A stretch of 64,000 nucleotides of DNA from NCBI GenBank assembly GCA_903882665.1, contig CAIRXW010000023.1, positions 1 through 64,000 on the forward strand. Direction: 5' to 3'. Numbering within the stretch: the first letter of the stretch is position 1; every line of letters starts with the position of its first letter. The position numbers were made by a program, and so were the translations under genes. This document shows positions 40,640 through 51,492 of the stretch, one piece after another. This stretch comes from an uncultured Chlorobiaceae bacterium (lineage in GTDB: Bacteria; Bacteroidota; Chlorobiia; Chlorobiales; Chlorobiaceae). The notes under the pieces are model-generated. The model had not been told where the DNA came from. It saw only the letters and a program-made list of their open reading frames with translations, and did no database searches.

Positions 40640-43351
40640 TCAGTCACTGAGAACGGCAAGATTGCTGCTGAGCTTTTCGAAATTATCCTGAGCCTCCCTG
40701 AGTTTTTCACGCTCCCTGGCAATGACATCAGGCGGCGCGTTGTCTGCAAACCCTCCGCTTGCCAATTTCTTTTGAATCGAGCTGACATAGGAGGCAATAT
40801 TGGCTATCTCTTTCTGAAGCCTTGCACGCTCTTTATCAAAGGATATCAACCCCTCAAGCAGCACAAATAGTTCATTGCCCGCAACCACAGAACCTGCGGC
40901 ATGTGGCGGGCGCTCGCCACCATCCATGAGTTGCGGGATACATTGAGCCAGCGCAGCAATCAGCGGAAGATTGGTTTCAATGAGCAACCGGTCTTCTTCA
41001 TACCACGGTCGAAAAAGCACAGATGCCCGGATACCATGAGGAACACCAAAAAGTGAGCGGAGGCTTCTGATCTCGGTAACCAGTTCCTGTATCAGGGAAA
41101 AACCACGGAGATCGCCTCCTGCAAGTTCACGGTCGGAAAGAGGCATCGGCGAAAGGGCAACACTCTCCTCCGGCGAACGCTGAAGAACCTGGTGCCATAT
41201 CTCGTCGGTAATAAAGGGCATCACCGGATGCAGCGCCTTCAGGGTACCCTCAAGCACATGCACCGCAAGACACACTGTCTGCTGAGCCTCTTCTCGTGTC
41301 AATTCTCCTGATAGCCTGACCTTGAGAGCTTCCAGATACCAGTCGCAATAGTCACGCCAAAAAAAGTCATAGAGATTTTTGACAATGTCATTGACCCTGA
41401 ACTGCGTAAAGGCGGCGTGGTAGCGCTCAAGCATACCATGATATCCGGCCAGAAGCCACTGACCGGCCAGATCACCGGTAACGGAGCGGAGATCGAAATT
41501 GCGATAGATGGCTGAAAACTCTTCATGGTCGCTGAAATATTTTTCGCGCTGCATGAAAACAAGGCGAGAGGCGTTCCATATCTTGGTGGCAAAATTCCGC
41601 CCAAGCTCACACTTTTCCTCGCCGAAGAGCACATCCTGACCGAGAGGAGCAATGTAGATGATGGTAAAACGCAGGGCATCGGTGCCGTAGGTGTCCATCA
41701 CCTTGATCGGGTCGGGTGAATTGCCGAGTGACTTTGAGAGCTTCCGCCCCTTCATGTCACGGATAATACTGGTAAAATAGACGTCGCGGAAAGGAACTGA
41801 GCCTTTGAAATAGAGCCCGGCCATAACCATTCTCGCAACCCAGAAAAAAATGATGTCCGGCCCGGTTACCAGCGTATCGGTGGGGTAAAAAGCCCTGAGA
41901 TTTTCATTGTCACTCTGCTTGTCTGTCCAGCCAAGCGTTGTCAGCGGCCAGAGCCACGAAGAGAACCAGGTGTCGAGCACATCATCGTCCTGCACCAGTT
42001 TGTCGGTACCGGCAAGATGACAGGCCTCTTCGTAGGATGCCGCAACCCATACCTGGCCCTCGCTGTCGTACCAGGCAGGAATGCGGTGCCCCCACCAGAG
42101 CTGACGGGAGATGCACCAGTCACGAATATTTCCCATCCAGTGGCGATAGGTGTTGATCCAGTGCGGCGGATGAAAACGTATTTCGCCGTCATTGACAACC
42201 TGCAGGGCAGCTTCGGCCAAAGGCTTCATCTTGACAAACCACTGCTCGGAAAGATAGGGTTCAACCACCACATCCGCCCGTTCGGAATAACCAACGTTGT
42301 GCTCATACTCCTCAACACGGACAAGGTTGCCAAGCTCTTCGAGGTCAATGAGAATTTTTTCGCGGGCAACGAAGCGATCCATACCGCCATAGCCGAACTC
42401 GTCAGTCATTTTACCATCTTTACCGACAACCGAAAGGATGGGCAGATTATGGCGTTTGGCAACCTCATAGTCGTTGGCATCATGTGCCGGAGTAATTTTC
42501 AGCGCACCGGTACCAAACTCAATATCGACATAGTCATCAGCAATGATAGGAATATAGCGCCCGGCAACCGGCACAACGGCAAGCTCGCCAACCAAATCGG
42601 CATAACGGGGGTCTTTGGGGTTGACGGCAATGGCAACGTCGGCAAGAATGGTTTCAGGCCTGACGGTCGCAATGGTGATAAAGCGCCCTGGATGGCTGAC
42701 AAGGGCATACTGCACATAAACCAGCTTGTCCCTGCGCGACTTCATAATCACCTCCTCATCAGAGAGCGCCGTCTGTGAAACAGGGCACCAGTTGATGATA
42801 CGGGTACCGCGATAGATCAATCCGTCGCGGTAGAGGGTAATGAAGGCGTTGATGACCGCTTTTGAGGCGCCCTCATCCATGGTAAAGAGGTTCCGCCGCC
42901 AGTCACAGGAGATGCCAAGCCGTCGAAGTTGCCGAAGAATGAGGTCGCCGTACTCCTCCCTCCACTGCCAGACATGGCCCAAAAACTCCTTGCGTCCAAG
43001 ATCGTGGCGGGTTATCCCCTCTTTTTTCAGCTTGCGTTCTACCACCGTCTGCGTTGCAATACCTGCATGATCGGTACCGGGAAGCCACAAGGCCTCTTTG
43101 CCGGTCATGCGGCTGTAGCGAATAAAAATATCCTGCAACGTATGGTTCAGCACATGGCCAAGCGTCAGGCTTCCGGTCACATTTGGCGGGGGCATGAGCA
43201 CAGTATAGGGCTCTTTGCCCGTTTCGAGCACGCGGGAGCTTTCAGCATGAAAACTGCCAAGCGCCTCCCAGTGCGCACTTCCCCACCGCTCTTCAACGTC
43301 GTGATGATTATAGCTTTTTTCCAGATTGAATACTTCGGTCTGATCGCTCAT
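40640..43351 (-). CDS. valS: Valyl-tRNA synthetase
   Basis: The 903-residue class I synthetase has the HIGH-type motif in [17 protein letters not shown] (near residue 60), the KMSKS-type motif [12 protein letters not shown], and an editing domain between them (about 200-390) with TARPETI-like [14 protein letters not shown]. The C-terminal coiled coil (about 835-900, [20 protein letters not shown]) is the ValS-specific tRNA-binding arm. It lies downstream of clpP by 17 bp on the same strand. Confidence 0.98.
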   Translation of the reverse strand: MSDQTEVFNLEKSYNHHDVEERWGSAHWEALGSFHAESSRVLETGKEPYTVLMPPPNVTGSLTLGHVLNHTLQDIFIRYSRMTGKEALWLPGTDHAGIATQTVVERKLKKEGITRHDLGRKEFLGHVWQWREEYGDLILRQLRRLGISCDWRRNLFTMDEGASKAVINAFITLYRDGLIYRGTRIINWCPVSQTALSDEEVIMKSRRDKLVYVQYALVSHPGRFITIATVRPETILADVAIAVNPKDPRYADLVGELAVVPVAGRYIPIIADDYVDIEFGTGALKITPAHDANDYEVAKRHNLPILSVVGKDGKMTDEFGYGGMDRFVAREKILIDLEELGNLVRVEEYEHNVGYSERADVVVEPYLSEQWFVKMKPLAEAALQVVNDGEIRFHPPHWINTYRHWMGNIRDWCISRQLWWGHRIPAWYDSEGQVWVAASYEEACHLAGTDKLVQDDDVLDTWFSSWLWPLTTLGWTDKQSDNENLRAFYPTDTLVTGPDIIFFWVARMVMAGLYFKGSVPFRDVYFTSIIRDMKGRKLSKSLGNSPDPIKVMDTYGTDALRFTIIYIAPLGQDVLFGEEKCELGRNFATKIWNASRLVFMQREKYFSDHEEFSAIYRNFDLRSVTGDLAGQWLLAGYHGMLERYHAAFTQFRVNDIVKNLYDFFWRDYCDWYLEALKVRLSGELTREEAQQTVCLAVHVLEGTLKALHPVMPFITDEIWHQVLQRSPEESVALSPMPLSDRELAGGDLRGFSLIQELVTEIRSLRSLFGVPHGIRASVLFRPWYEEDRLLIETNLPLIAALAQCIPQLMDGGERPPHAAGSVVAGNELFVLLEGLISFDKERARLQKEIANIASYVSSIQKKLASGGFADNAPPDVIAREREKLREAQDNFEKLSSNLAVLSD

Positions 43352-43368
43352 GATAACATCGGTCGGGG

Positions 43369-44046
43369 TTAGTCCTTCTTTTCAGGCATGGGACGTTTCT
43401 GGAAAATGGCGTCAATAATGCCGTACTCAAGTGCCTCTGCAGCATTCATCCAGCGATCCCTTTCCGAATCTTCCCGTATCTGACGAACATCCTTGCCGGT
43501 ATGATTGGCAAGCAGTTCGTCGAGCAGCGTGCGAATCTTCTCAATCTCCCGTGCCTGGATAACAATATCAGTCTCCTGTCCATGTGCACCACCGGATGGC
43601 TGATGAATCATAATCCTTGAATGGGGGAGCGATGCCCGTTTCCCTTTCGCTCCGCTGGCAAGAAGAAATGCGCCCATGCTTGCGGCCATACCGACACAGA
43701 CGGTCGATACTTCGGGACGGATATACTGCATGGTGTCGTATATGCCGAGACCGGCAGAGACGCTGCCACCGGGAGAGTTGACATAGATGAAGATATCGCG
43801 CTCAGGATCTTCCGATTCAAGAAAAATAAGCTGGGCCATGATCAGCCCCGCCACATGCTCGTCAATCCCGTTGCCAAGAAAAATAATGCGTTCACGCAGA
43901 AGCCGTGAAAAAATATCGAACGCCCGCTCGCCCCGCCCTGAAGTTTCTATAACCATGGGAACAAGAGTGTTGGTGATGCCCTCTTCTATTGCCCCTGAAT
44001 ACATTTTTCTGGCATGGTGCTCAAAACCGAAATTAATATTTGCCAT
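43369..44046 (-). CDS. clpP: ATP-dependent Clp protease proteolytic subunit
   Basis: From the ATG at 44046 ([18 protein letters not shown]) the protein has 225 residues. It shows the serine nucleophile in [19 protein letters not shown], the His in [18 protein letters not shown], and [19 protein letters not shown] near the start. It forms the tetradecameric barrel used by ClpX or ClpA/C. The open frame extends 20 codons further but overlaps the region shared with divergent thyX. No clpX is adjacent. Confidence 0.97.
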   Translation of the reverse strand: MANINFGFEHHARKMYSGAIEEGITNTLVPMVIETSGRGERAFDIFSRLLRERIIFLGNGIDEHVAGLIMAQLIFLESEDPERDIFIYVNSPGGSVSAGLGIYDTMQYIRPEVSTVCVGMAASMGAFLLASGAKGKRASLPHSRIMIHQPSGGAHGQETDIVIQAREIEKIRTLLDELLANHTGKDVRQIREDSERDRWMNAAEALEYGIIDAIFQKRPMPEKKD

Positions 44047-44203
44047 AACTGCCCTGTCGTTTGAATTTGGTAAGTCGCCCCTTAAAATAGAGAATTCCGC
44101 TTCCAATTAGCAAAAAAGGATGCTTTCCACCAACATGGAGGGCCGGGAAAAGTGTATCAGTTTTTCTATATTGGCTTTCAATACAACCAAACCATTGTGG
44201 AAC

Positions 44204-44854
44204 ATGCAGGTACGCCTCATCTCGGTCACCACTCCGCTGATCCAGGTTGAAAATCAGCCACTCTCCCCTGAGGGACTTATTGCTTACTGCGCGAGAGTAT
44301 CAAGCCCTCACCAGGAGACTCCCGACTATGAAAAGCTGCTTGCCTATTGTATAGCGCACAAACACTGGAGCGTTTTTGAAATGGTGGATATGACGGTTGA
44401 AATTGTAACCTCAAGAGCCATTTCGCCACAGATTCTCCGCCATAAAAGTTTTCAATTCCAGGAGTTCTCACAGCGCTACGCCAAAGCGCAAGAGATCGAG
44501 CGATACGAGCCAAGACGCCAGGACAGCAAAAACCGTCAGAACTCGCTGAACGATCTCGACGACGCAACCAAAGAGTGGTTTGATGAAGCACAGGAACGCA
44601 TTGCACGGCTGACGCTTGAAGCCTACAACAAGGCTCTTGAGAAGGGCATTGCCAAGGAGTGCGCCAGAGTACTGCTGCCGATGGGGACTCAAACAAAACT
44701 CTACATGAAGGGCTCGGTGAGAAGCTGGATCCACTATCTGGAAGTGCGAACCGACAAAAGCACGCAGCAGGAACACCAGGAAATTGCCCTTGAAATCAAA
44801 AAAATTTTCATGGCACAATTCCCTGTTACTGCATCTGCGCTTGCCTGGAGCTAA
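44204..44854 (+). CDS. thyX: FAD-dependent thymidylate synthase
   Basis: From the ATG at 44204 ([20 protein letters not shown]) the protein has 216 residues. It carries the ThyX signature as [15 protein letters not shown], with Lys in place of the last Arg of RHR, and the C-terminal [17 protein letters not shown]. It makes dTMP from dUMP using methylene-tetrahydrofolate, FAD and NADPH. The first-frame ATG at 44120 adds 28 unconserved residues. Its last 4 bp overlap the end of convergent accD. Confidence 0.96.
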   Translation: MQVRLISVTTPLIQVENQPLSPEGLIAYCARVSSPHQETPDYEKLLAYCIAHKHWSVFEMVDMTVEIVTSRAISPQILRHKSFQFQEFSQRYAKAQEIERYEPRRQDSKNRQNSLNDLDDATKEWFDEAQERIARLTLEAYNKALEKGIAKECARVLLPMGTQTKLYMKGSVRSWIHYLEVRTDKSTQQEHQEIALEIKKIFMAQFPVTASALAWS

Positions 44855-45690
44855 ACCTTCAGCATGGCAAGCAGGGTGACCAGCTCACTTTTCAGATCGC
44901 GGCGATGAATGATACGATCAAGAAAACCATGTTCAAGCAGAAACTCGGCTCGCTGGAACCCTTCAGGCAGATCTCTTTTGATGGTATCTCGGATCACCCT
45001 GGGGCCTGCAAACCCGATAAGGGCTTTCGGTTCGCTGATATTGATGTCACCAAGCATGGCAAAGGAGGCGCTGATACCACCCATGGTCGGATCGGTCATC
45101 AGAGAGATAAAAGGCAGCTTTTTTTCGCTAAGCCGGGTAAGTCGTGCGGCTGTCTTGGCCATCTGCATGAGACTGAAAGCGCCCTCCATCATCCTCGCTC
45201 CGCCCGACTGGGAAATCACAAGAAGAGGAGCGTCAAGCTGGAGCGACTTGTCGATGGCGCGTGCTATTTTTTCACCGACAACAGAACCCATTGAACCACC
45301 GATAAAGCCAAAATCCATCGCTGAAACAACAAGGGGGCGGCCTCCACTCTCTCCGTATGCATTGCGACATGCTTCAGTTTTTCCGCTCTTTTCAATAGTA
45401 TCATGCACCCTGTCAGGATATTTTTTCGTATCGACAAAGCCAAGAGGATCCGCCGAACGAAGGTTATCATCAAACTCGGAATACTTGTCGTCGTCGAAAA
45501 GAATCGAGAAATATTTATAGGGGGATATTCTGAAATGGTGACTGCATTCTGCACAGGTAAAGAAATGATCTTCAAACTGTTTTTTATGAAGCATCGCTCC
45601 ACACTTTTCACATTTCCACCACAACCCTTCCGGCATATCACGCTTTTCGGTCGGACGTATTGAGGGTTTTACCCGTTTGAACCAAGCCAT
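44851..45690 (-). CDS. accD: Acetyl-CoA carboxylase carboxyltransferase subunit beta
   Basis: The 279-residue protein starts at the ATG at 45690 ([11 protein letters not shown]). An N-terminal zinc ribbon (C-x2-C-x15-C-x2-C, from CEKCGAML to CAECSHHF) precedes the crotonase-like domain, with [34 protein letters not shown] and [17 protein letters not shown]. With AccA it transfers CO2 from biotin to acetyl-CoA, the first step of fatty-acid synthesis. accA is not in the window. Confidence 0.98.
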   Translation of the reverse strand: MAWFKRVKPSIRPTEKRDMPEGLWWKCEKCGAMLHKKQFEDHFFTCAECSHHFRISPYKYFSILFDDDKYSEFDDNLRSADPLGFVDTKKYPDRVHDTIEKSGKTEACRNAYGESGGRPLVVSAMDFGFIGGSMGSVVGEKIARAIDKSLQLDAPLLVISQSGGARMMEGAFSLMQMAKTAARLTRLSEKKLPFISLMTDPTMGGISASFAMLGDINISEPKALIGFAGPRVIRDTIKRDLPEGFQRAEFLLEHGFLDRIIHRRDLKSELVTLLAMLKV

Positions 45691-45811
45691 TTTCAAAATG
45701 AGGTGTAAAGGTTATACATTAAAGCTCAAGATAGGAAGTCCGCATGAGATTCTCAAAAGCAACCCCAAGAAAGAGCCCTTATCACAGGTTTATGAACCAG
45801 GAGCATAACCA

Positions 45812-48559
45812 TTGTTGAACGTCAGATTAATTATTTGCATAACAGCACTTCTTGCAGCACTCCTGCCTGGAGTGACGGCACCTCCTGATGCCGCGGCCTT
45901 GCCAGCCACCCCCACCATTGTCTATCCCGACACACTTAAACTGCCCATGCGCCGCTACGCACTTCGCCATGCCATGAGGCCGGCAAGAAAAACCGTCGGT
46001 CTTGCCCTTTCCGGCGGCGGTGCCAATGCTCTTTCGCAAATAGGTGTGCTTAAAGCCCTTGATGAAGCGGGAGTTCCCATTGACTTTATTGCAGGCACAA
46101 GCATGGGGGCAATTATCGGAGGACTCTACAGTTGTGGTTACAACCCCGATGAACTTGAAGAGATCGCCCAAAGCCTGCCCTGGCAATCCATGATTTCGCT
46201 CCATAACAATTACTCGCGTTCAAACATCTTTCTTGAACAGCAAAAAATTCGCGACCGGGCATCCATCGCAATCCGTTTCGAGAAACTGAAGCTTTTGATT
46301 CCAAAATCACTGAATTCTGCGCAGGAACTGACAGGTACCCTCGATCTTCTGGCTTTAAACAGTCTCTACAAGGCCTCCGGCGATTTCTCAACCCTTCCGG
46401 TCAACTTCAGGGCTGTATCGACCGACCTTATCTCAGGAAGACGTATTACGCTGACCTCCGGTTCCCTGTCAGAAGCCATGCGGGCCAGCAGCACTGTCCC
46501 GATTCTTTTTGAGCCGATCCTGCGTGACGGCTATCAACTGGTTGACGGTGGACTCGTTGCAAATCTTCCTGTTGATGAACTTGAGACCATCAACGCGCGC
46601 TATAAAATTGCCGTCGATACACATGGCAGCATGTACGCAACCGGCGGGGAACTTGATCTTCCATGGAAAGCGGCCGATCAAGCCATGACCATCCTGACAA
46701 AAATGCAGTATCCTGCACAGTTGGCGAAAGCCGACATCGTCATCACTCCCGACCTCAGTGAACACAAAGCGACCGACTTTTCAGATATCAAGACTCTGTT
46801 GCATGCAGGGTATGCCAAAGGAAAGCTTCTTGCCGAAACCATAAAACGGAGCCTGGAAGAGAAGAGTCAGAGCGGCATTGCAATCGGAAACTATGCAAAA
46901 ACCATTCTTTTTGCCCAGGAACGTCCGGAATTCCGGGAACACTACCTTGTTGTTTCGGCTCTTGTCCGCAATGCAACAGACCTCGCCCGGACCCTTCGGG
47001 AACTGCTCGCAACAGATCTCTTCACCAGGGTCTACGCAGAGGTGGACAATAGATGCAAAACCGTTGTATTTCACCTTGAGCCGCTGCCAGAGATACAAAA
47101 AGTAACGGTTGCAGGAGGGCCGCCCGATACCCTTTCGCAAGAAGAGATTGAATCCTGTTTCAGGCCAATCATGAAAACGCTCTTGACCAATGCAGCCGGA
47201 ACAAGAGCTCTCGAAGCGCTGGTAAATAAATATCGGAGAAAAGGATACAGCCTTGTCACGATCGAAACCACTTCAATGGAGGGCAACACGCTCCAGGTAA
47301 ACATTTCTTCAGGAAAACCAGACAGCATTGCGATACGCCAGGACAAAAAAATCACAGGAATAACTCCTGTGGAGAGGGAAATAAAAATCGATACAACACG
47401 TGCGTTCAACATCCGACATGCCGAAGAGTCTGTCGATAATCTTTACGAAACAGGAGTCTTCAGCCGCGTATCCATTTCCGAAGACTCTCCTGCGCCCTCA
47501 ACTCCCGATGGACGTACGCTTCTCAAATTTTCTCTTGAAGAAAAAACCTCTTCAGTTCTCCGGCTCGGATTGCGTTATGATGAAACAAATAACGCACAGT
47601 TTCTTCTTGATGTGAGAAACGAAAATCTCGGAGGCACCTCAAGCTCAATCGGTGGCTGGCTGAAAACAGGAAGAAAAAGCAACCTGCTGAACCTTGAGTT
47701 CAATATGCCGCGCATCGGCCCCTCACACCTGACGATGTCCTCACGACTCTTCTATGACCAGCATTCTTTTGAAAACCGCAATGCAGAAAGCGACACAAGG
47801 AATTATGGAATACAGAAATACGGTATCAGCCCGGCTTTCGGTATAAGAATCCGGAAAAACGGTCAGCTTGTTGCTGACTTGACCCTGCAAAATTCACAAT
47901 CCTATGCTGAAAGGGGGGCTGGCACTGCACTGACGACAGCAACAGCCAATATGCTCTCCATCGGCACACAGTTTACCCTCGACTCAAGAGACAACCCGGT
48001 GATTCCCACGTCAGGAACCTTTACAAACTTCCGTTATTCGATGACCCCGGCAGTGCTTGACAATCGCGATATTTTCTGGCAGGTATCAGGTAACCACGAA
48101 GATAATATCCGGCTCGGGAGCAAAACCATATTGCAGCTTTCGGGACTCTTCGGCCTGAGCAGCAACAACTTGCCCCTTTCAGAGAAATTTTTTCTCGGGG
48201 GCCCGGGAACATCCTGGAGCCAGCGCTTTATAGGGTTGAAAGAAAACCAGCTTCCATGCGAAAACATGGTTGCTGCAGGAATGCAGTTGAGCTACAAGCC
48301 CTCCTATGCAATTCTTTTTCCGCTGTCGCTGCTCCTGCATTACAATGTCGGAAATGTCTGGAAGGAGCTGGATGATATCTCTTCCAGGCGCATTATTCAC
48401 GGCATTGGAACCAGTATGATATGGGAAACCCCTCTCGGCCCGACAAGATTTACTGTTTCAAAAGCTTTCACCTTTCCCCATGAGGCTCCCGATATTGAGC
48501 AAACATCGTTAAGATTTTCAGATACAATCATTTATTTCAGTATCGGTCATAACTTTTGA
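45812..48559 (+). CDS. Patatin-like phospholipase fused to an Omp85-type barrel (PlpD-like)
   Basis: The 915-residue protein starts at a TTG at 45812 because an in-frame TAA lies just before it; AGGAG lies 8 bp upstream. A signal peptide (about residues 1-28) precedes a patatin domain (about 62-265) with oxyanion loop SGGGANALSQIG, nucleophile Ser97 in GTSMG and Asp245 in VDGGLVANLP, the Ser-Asp dyad. One or two POTRA-like modules (about 400-540) and a 16-strand barrel ending in Phe (YFSIGHNF) follow. This matches type Vd autotransporters such as PlpD, whose lipase domain is exported by its own barrel. The lipid substrate is unknown. Confidence 0.92.
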   Translation: MLNVRLIICITALLAALLPGVTAPPDAAALPATPTIVYPDTLKLPMRRYALRHAMRPARKTVGLALSGGGANALSQIGVLKALDEAGVPIDFIAGTSMGAIIGGLYSCGYNPDELEEIAQSLPWQSMISLHNNYSRSNIFLEQQKIRDRASIAIRFEKLKLLIPKSLNSAQELTGTLDLLALNSLYKASGDFSTLPVNFRAVSTDLISGRRITLTSGSLSEAMRASSTVPILFEPILRDGYQLVDGGLVANLPVDELETINARYKIAVDTHGSMYATGGELDLPWKAADQAMTILTKMQYPAQLAKADIVITPDLSEHKATDFSDIKTLLHAGYAKGKLLAETIKRSLEEKSQSGIAIGNYAKTILFAQERPEFREHYLVVSALVRNATDLARTLRELLATDLFTRVYAEVDNRCKTVVFHLEPLPEIQKVTVAGGPPDTLSQEEIESCFRPIMKTLLTNAAGTRALEALVNKYRRKGYSLVTIETTSMEGNTLQVNISSGKPDSIAIRQDKKITGITPVEREIKIDTTRAFNIRHAEESVDNLYETGVFSRVSISEDSPAPSTPDGRTLLKFSLEEKTSSVLRLGLRYDETNNAQFLLDVRNENLGGTSSSIGGWLKTGRKSNLLNLEFNMPRIGPSHLTMSSRLFYDQHSFENRNAESDTRNYGIQKYGISPAFGIRIRKNGQLVADLTLQNSQSYAERGAGTALTTATANMLSIGTQFTLDSRDNPVIPTSGTFTNFRYSMTPAVLDNRDIFWQVSGNHEDNIRLGSKTILQLSGLFGLSSNNLPLSEKFFLGGPGTSWSQRFIGLKENQLPCENMVAAGMQLSYKPSYAILFPLSLLLHYNVGNVWKELDDISSRRIIHGIGTSMIWETPLGPTRFTVSKAFTFPHEAPDIEQTSLRFSDTIIYFSIGHNF

Positions 48560-48621
48560 GAAGAACTATTTTGTATTTTCACGTATAGGGAGGCTCCCGT
48601 GACCACATCAGACCCAGAAAC

Positions 48622-49425
48622 ATGCTCATGACAGATGAACCGGACAACATTGATACGCAGCAAAAACTTCATATACTTGTCTGTAATGATGATGGTATTG
48701 AAGGAGAGGGCATTCATGTGCTGGCGGCGGCGATGAAAAAAATCGGCAGGGTTACGGTTGTTGCGCCAGCCGAACCACACAGCGGAATGAGTCATGCCAT
48801 GACTCTCGGCGTTCCATTGAGGATCAAGAAGTTCATGAAAAATGGCCGTTTTTTTGGTTATACGGTCTCAGGAACCCCTGTTGATTGCATCAAGGTTGCC
48901 TTGAGCCATATTCTGCCATCAAAGCCGGACCTTATTGTTTCGGGCATAAATTATGGCAGCAACACCGCAATGAACACACTTTATTCAGGAACGGTCGCGG
49001 CGGCCCTTGAGGGAGCCATCCAGGGAATTGCTTCGATTGCCTTTTCGCTGACAACTTATGAACATGCCGATTTTACCTATGCCGCAAAATTTGCCCGGAA
49101 ACTGGCAAAAAAAGTACTTCTTGAGGGGCTGCCGCCGGATACCATTCTCTCTGTCAATATTCCGAATGTAGCGGAATCGCAGATTAGCGGTATTGTAATC
49201 ACCCGGCAGGGGCGTTCACGCTGGGAAGAGGCTGCCATTGAACGAAACGATATGTTTGGCAACCCCTACTACTGGCTCAATGGAACACTGCGTCTGCTCG
49301 ATGATACGCTGCACAACGATGAATTTGCCATACGGCACAACTATGTGACCGTCACACCGCTCTCATGCGATCTGACCAACCACGCGCTTATCGGCGCCCT
49401 TGAACAATGGAACCTGCAAAAATAA
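48622..49425 (+). CDS. surE: 5'/3'-nucleotidase SurE
   Basis: The 267-residue protein has the metal-binding N-terminus [18 protein letters not shown] and family motifs [30 protein letters not shown] and [26 protein letters not shown]. It dephosphorylates nucleoside monophosphates in a divalent-metal-dependent way. A second ATG at 48628 could be the true start. It is followed five bases later by bshC, so the two are probably translationally coupled. Confidence 0.97.
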   Translation: MLMTDEPDNIDTQQKLHILVCNDDGIEGEGIHVLAAAMKKIGRVTVVAPAEPHSGMSHAMTLGVPLRIKKFMKNGRFFGYTVSGTPVDCIKVALSHILPSKPDLIVSGINYGSNTAMNTLYSGTVAAALEGAIQGIASIAFSLTTYEHADFTYAAKFARKLAKKVLLEGLPPDTILSVNIPNVAESQISGIVITRQGRSRWEEAAIERNDMFGNPYYWLNGTLRLLDDTLHNDEFAIRHNYVTVTPLSCDLTNHALIGALEQWNLQK

Positions 49426-49429
49426 AAGA

Positions 49430-51121
49430 GTGAACACCTTTCTTCTTGAGTACAAAAAGATCCTGACACCGAAAAAAGGATTTTCAAAGCTTTTTCGTGA
49501 CTATACATCAGAGGGCTCCGAGCGCTCGGATTTGGTCTCTGAGTGTTTTCACCTTGATTACCAGAGAGAGGCGGATTACTATCGACAACTCGGATTGCTT
49601 GGCTCGAGAACATTCGACCGTGACGCCCTTGTGCGCCTCCTTTCGAAACAAAACACCCGCTACGGAGCCACAGAGCTTCACCTCCGGGAGATTGAAAAAC
49701 TCCGTTCCCCGCGATGTATGGCCATTGTTACCGGGCAGCAACTCGGCCTCTTTACCGGTCCAATCTATACCATCTACAAAGCTTTGACTGCCATTATTTT
49801 TGCAGAACGGCAGAAAGCACTCTTTCCTGAATACGATTTTGTGCCAATATTCTGGCTTGAAGGTGAAGACCATGACTTTGAAGAATCGGCCCACACAGCA
49901 ATTTTTTCTGAAAACCAGGTTGTTCACTTCCGGCAGGAGCCGTACCGACGCGTGGCGGAACAGATGGTTGCCAACAGTTGCTTCGGCGAAGAGATTCATG
50001 ATACCGTCGAGGAATTTCTTCGGCTCCTGCCTGATTCCATCCACAAAGAGAGCGTCTCGACTATCCTCAGGGAGCACTATTATCAAGGAAATACCTTCGA
50101 GATGAGCTTTGCCGGCACCATGATGCGACTCTTCCGGGAACAGCCGCTGATTCTGCTCTCAAGCCAGGATACCGGGTTCAAAAAGCTTTCATCCAAAATT
50201 TTTTTACAAGAGCTCTCGTCCTCGCCCACCTCCTCCTATAATGTGATTGCACAAAGTTCACGCCTCGAACAACTCGGCTACAATGCACAAACAAAACCAA
50301 GATCAGTCAATCTTTTTCATATCAACCATCTTGGCCAGCGGCAAAAAATCGAACATCCAACAGAGAACTTTTTCTCAATTTTACCCGAAAAACAGAGTTA
50401 TTCAAAGCACCAACTGCTTGAACTCTGTCAGGAGCACCCTGAACAGTTCAGCCCCAACGTCGTCCTCCGGCCAATTCTCCAGGATTACGTCCTGCCGACC
50501 TTTGCCTGCATTGCCGGACCTGGAGAGATCAGCTACCTTGCACAGTACCGGAAAAATTACGAACACTTTGGCATCACCATGCCGTTTATCATTCCCAGAG
50601 GGAGCTTTACCCTTGTTGAGCCAAAAATAAGCCGCATCATGGACAAGCTGCTCCAGGTAATCGGAAAACCAGGCGTTTCGCGCAAACAAATATACAATGC
50701 CGTATTCAGTGACCTGCAGCAACTGAAAAAAAATGCGGTTGGCATCGCTGAAAATCCTCAACTTGAGGCTCTGTTTGAAGAAGCGAAGATGGAGATCCGC
50801 CGGGCTTTTGCCTCCCTTGAGCCAGTACTTGCCAAGATAGACACCACTCTTGAACCGATGCTGGCCGCATCGAAGGCCCAATCGGCAAAAATTATCGAAA
50901 ATATTGAACAGAAAACATGGAAGGCAAGCCGGCGCAAACATGAAGAACTTCTTGAGCAGATCCTGAAAGCAGAAACCGCATTTTTTCCGGACGGATTGCC
51001 CCAGGAACGACTCATTAACATTTTTTATTATCTCAACAAATACGGCATGGAGCTGATCGACACCCTGAAAAATCTGCTGAGCGGACATGCAACTGAAGCA
51101 CATATCATTGTGGAACTGTAA
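49430..51121 (+). CDS. bshC: Bacillithiol biosynthesis cysteine-adding enzyme BshC
   Basis: The protein has 563 residues from a GTG at 49430, five bases after surE; a TTG at 49400 is an alternative inside surE. BshC features are visible: [19 protein letters not shown] (near residue 105), [13 protein letters not shown], the large Rossmann-like core, and a C-terminal coiled coil (about 430-530). It adds cysteine to glucosaminyl-malate, the last step of bacillithiol synthesis. Green sulfur bacteria are known to use bacillithiol or its N-methyl derivative as their main low-molecular thiol. bshA and bshB are not in the window. Confidence 0.95.
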   Translation: MNTFLLEYKKILTPKKGFSKLFRDYTSEGSERSDLVSECFHLDYQREADYYRQLGLLGSRTFDRDALVRLLSKQNTRYGATELHLREIEKLRSPRCMAIVTGQQLGLFTGPIYTIYKALTAIIFAERQKALFPEYDFVPIFWLEGEDHDFEESAHTAIFSENQVVHFRQEPYRRVAEQMVANSCFGEEIHDTVEEFLRLLPDSIHKESVSTILREHYYQGNTFEMSFAGTMMRLFREQPLILLSSQDTGFKKLSSKIFLQELSSSPTSSYNVIAQSSRLEQLGYNAQTKPRSVNLFHINHLGQRQKIEHPTENFFSILPEKQSYSKHQLLELCQEHPEQFSPNVVLRPILQDYVLPTFACIAGPGEISYLAQYRKNYEHFGITMPFIIPRGSFTLVEPKISRIMDKLLQVIGKPGVSRKQIYNAVFSDLQQLKKNAVGIAENPQLEALFEEAKMEIRRAFASLEPVLAKIDTTLEPMLAASKAQSAKIIENIEQKTWKASRRKHEELLEQILKAETAFFPDGLPQERLINIFYYLNKYGMELIDTLKNLLSGHATEAHIIVEL

Positions 51122-51133
51122 GAGTCGCAAGCC

Positions 51134-51451
51134 TTATTTGCTACACGTATTCTGCCCCTCCTCCTTTTGCAGCAGATGACAGCAGTTGCAGACAAAACTT
51201 AGAAGCTCTTCTTTCGAGGCCTCTTCACAGATTTTTTTTACCGCCATCTCAATCTCCTTGCGGTAACTTTTGCTCTTGAATGATTGCATGCCCCGCTTTT
51301 TATGAATATACTGCGAAACTGCAGCGGGCGTCACACCAAGTTTCTTTGCCGCCTGCGATTGGGTTAAGCCAGTTTTAACAAGTTCAATAGCAAGATCAGC
51401 CCTGATTTGAGGAAGATAGTACCAGACAGCTTTTTCACAGGGAAATATCAC
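51134..51451 (-). CDS. Small HTH transcriptional regulator with cysteine-rich C-terminus
   Basis: The 105-residue protein starts at a GTG at 51451. A helix-turn-helix lies at about residues 28-52 (GLTQSQAAKKLGVTPAAVSQ, then YIHKKRG). The C-terminal part contains four cysteines (FVCNCCHLLQ and CSK at the end), which could bind metal or an iron-sulfur cluster or sense redox. Similar small regulators occur in anaerobic bacteria and archaea. It is the last gene of a minus-strand run below the LOG-family gene and converges on bshC with a 12-bp gap. Its targets are unknown. Confidence 0.75.
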   Translation of the reverse strand: MIFPCEKAVWYYLPQIRADLAIELVKTGLTQSQAAKKLGVTPAAVSQYIHKKRGMQSFKSKSYRKEIEMAVKKICEEASKEELLSFVCNCCHLLQKEEGQNTCSK

Positions 51452-51492
51452 GATAAAACACGTTTAAATTAAACGGGAAGAGCAATCCCCCA

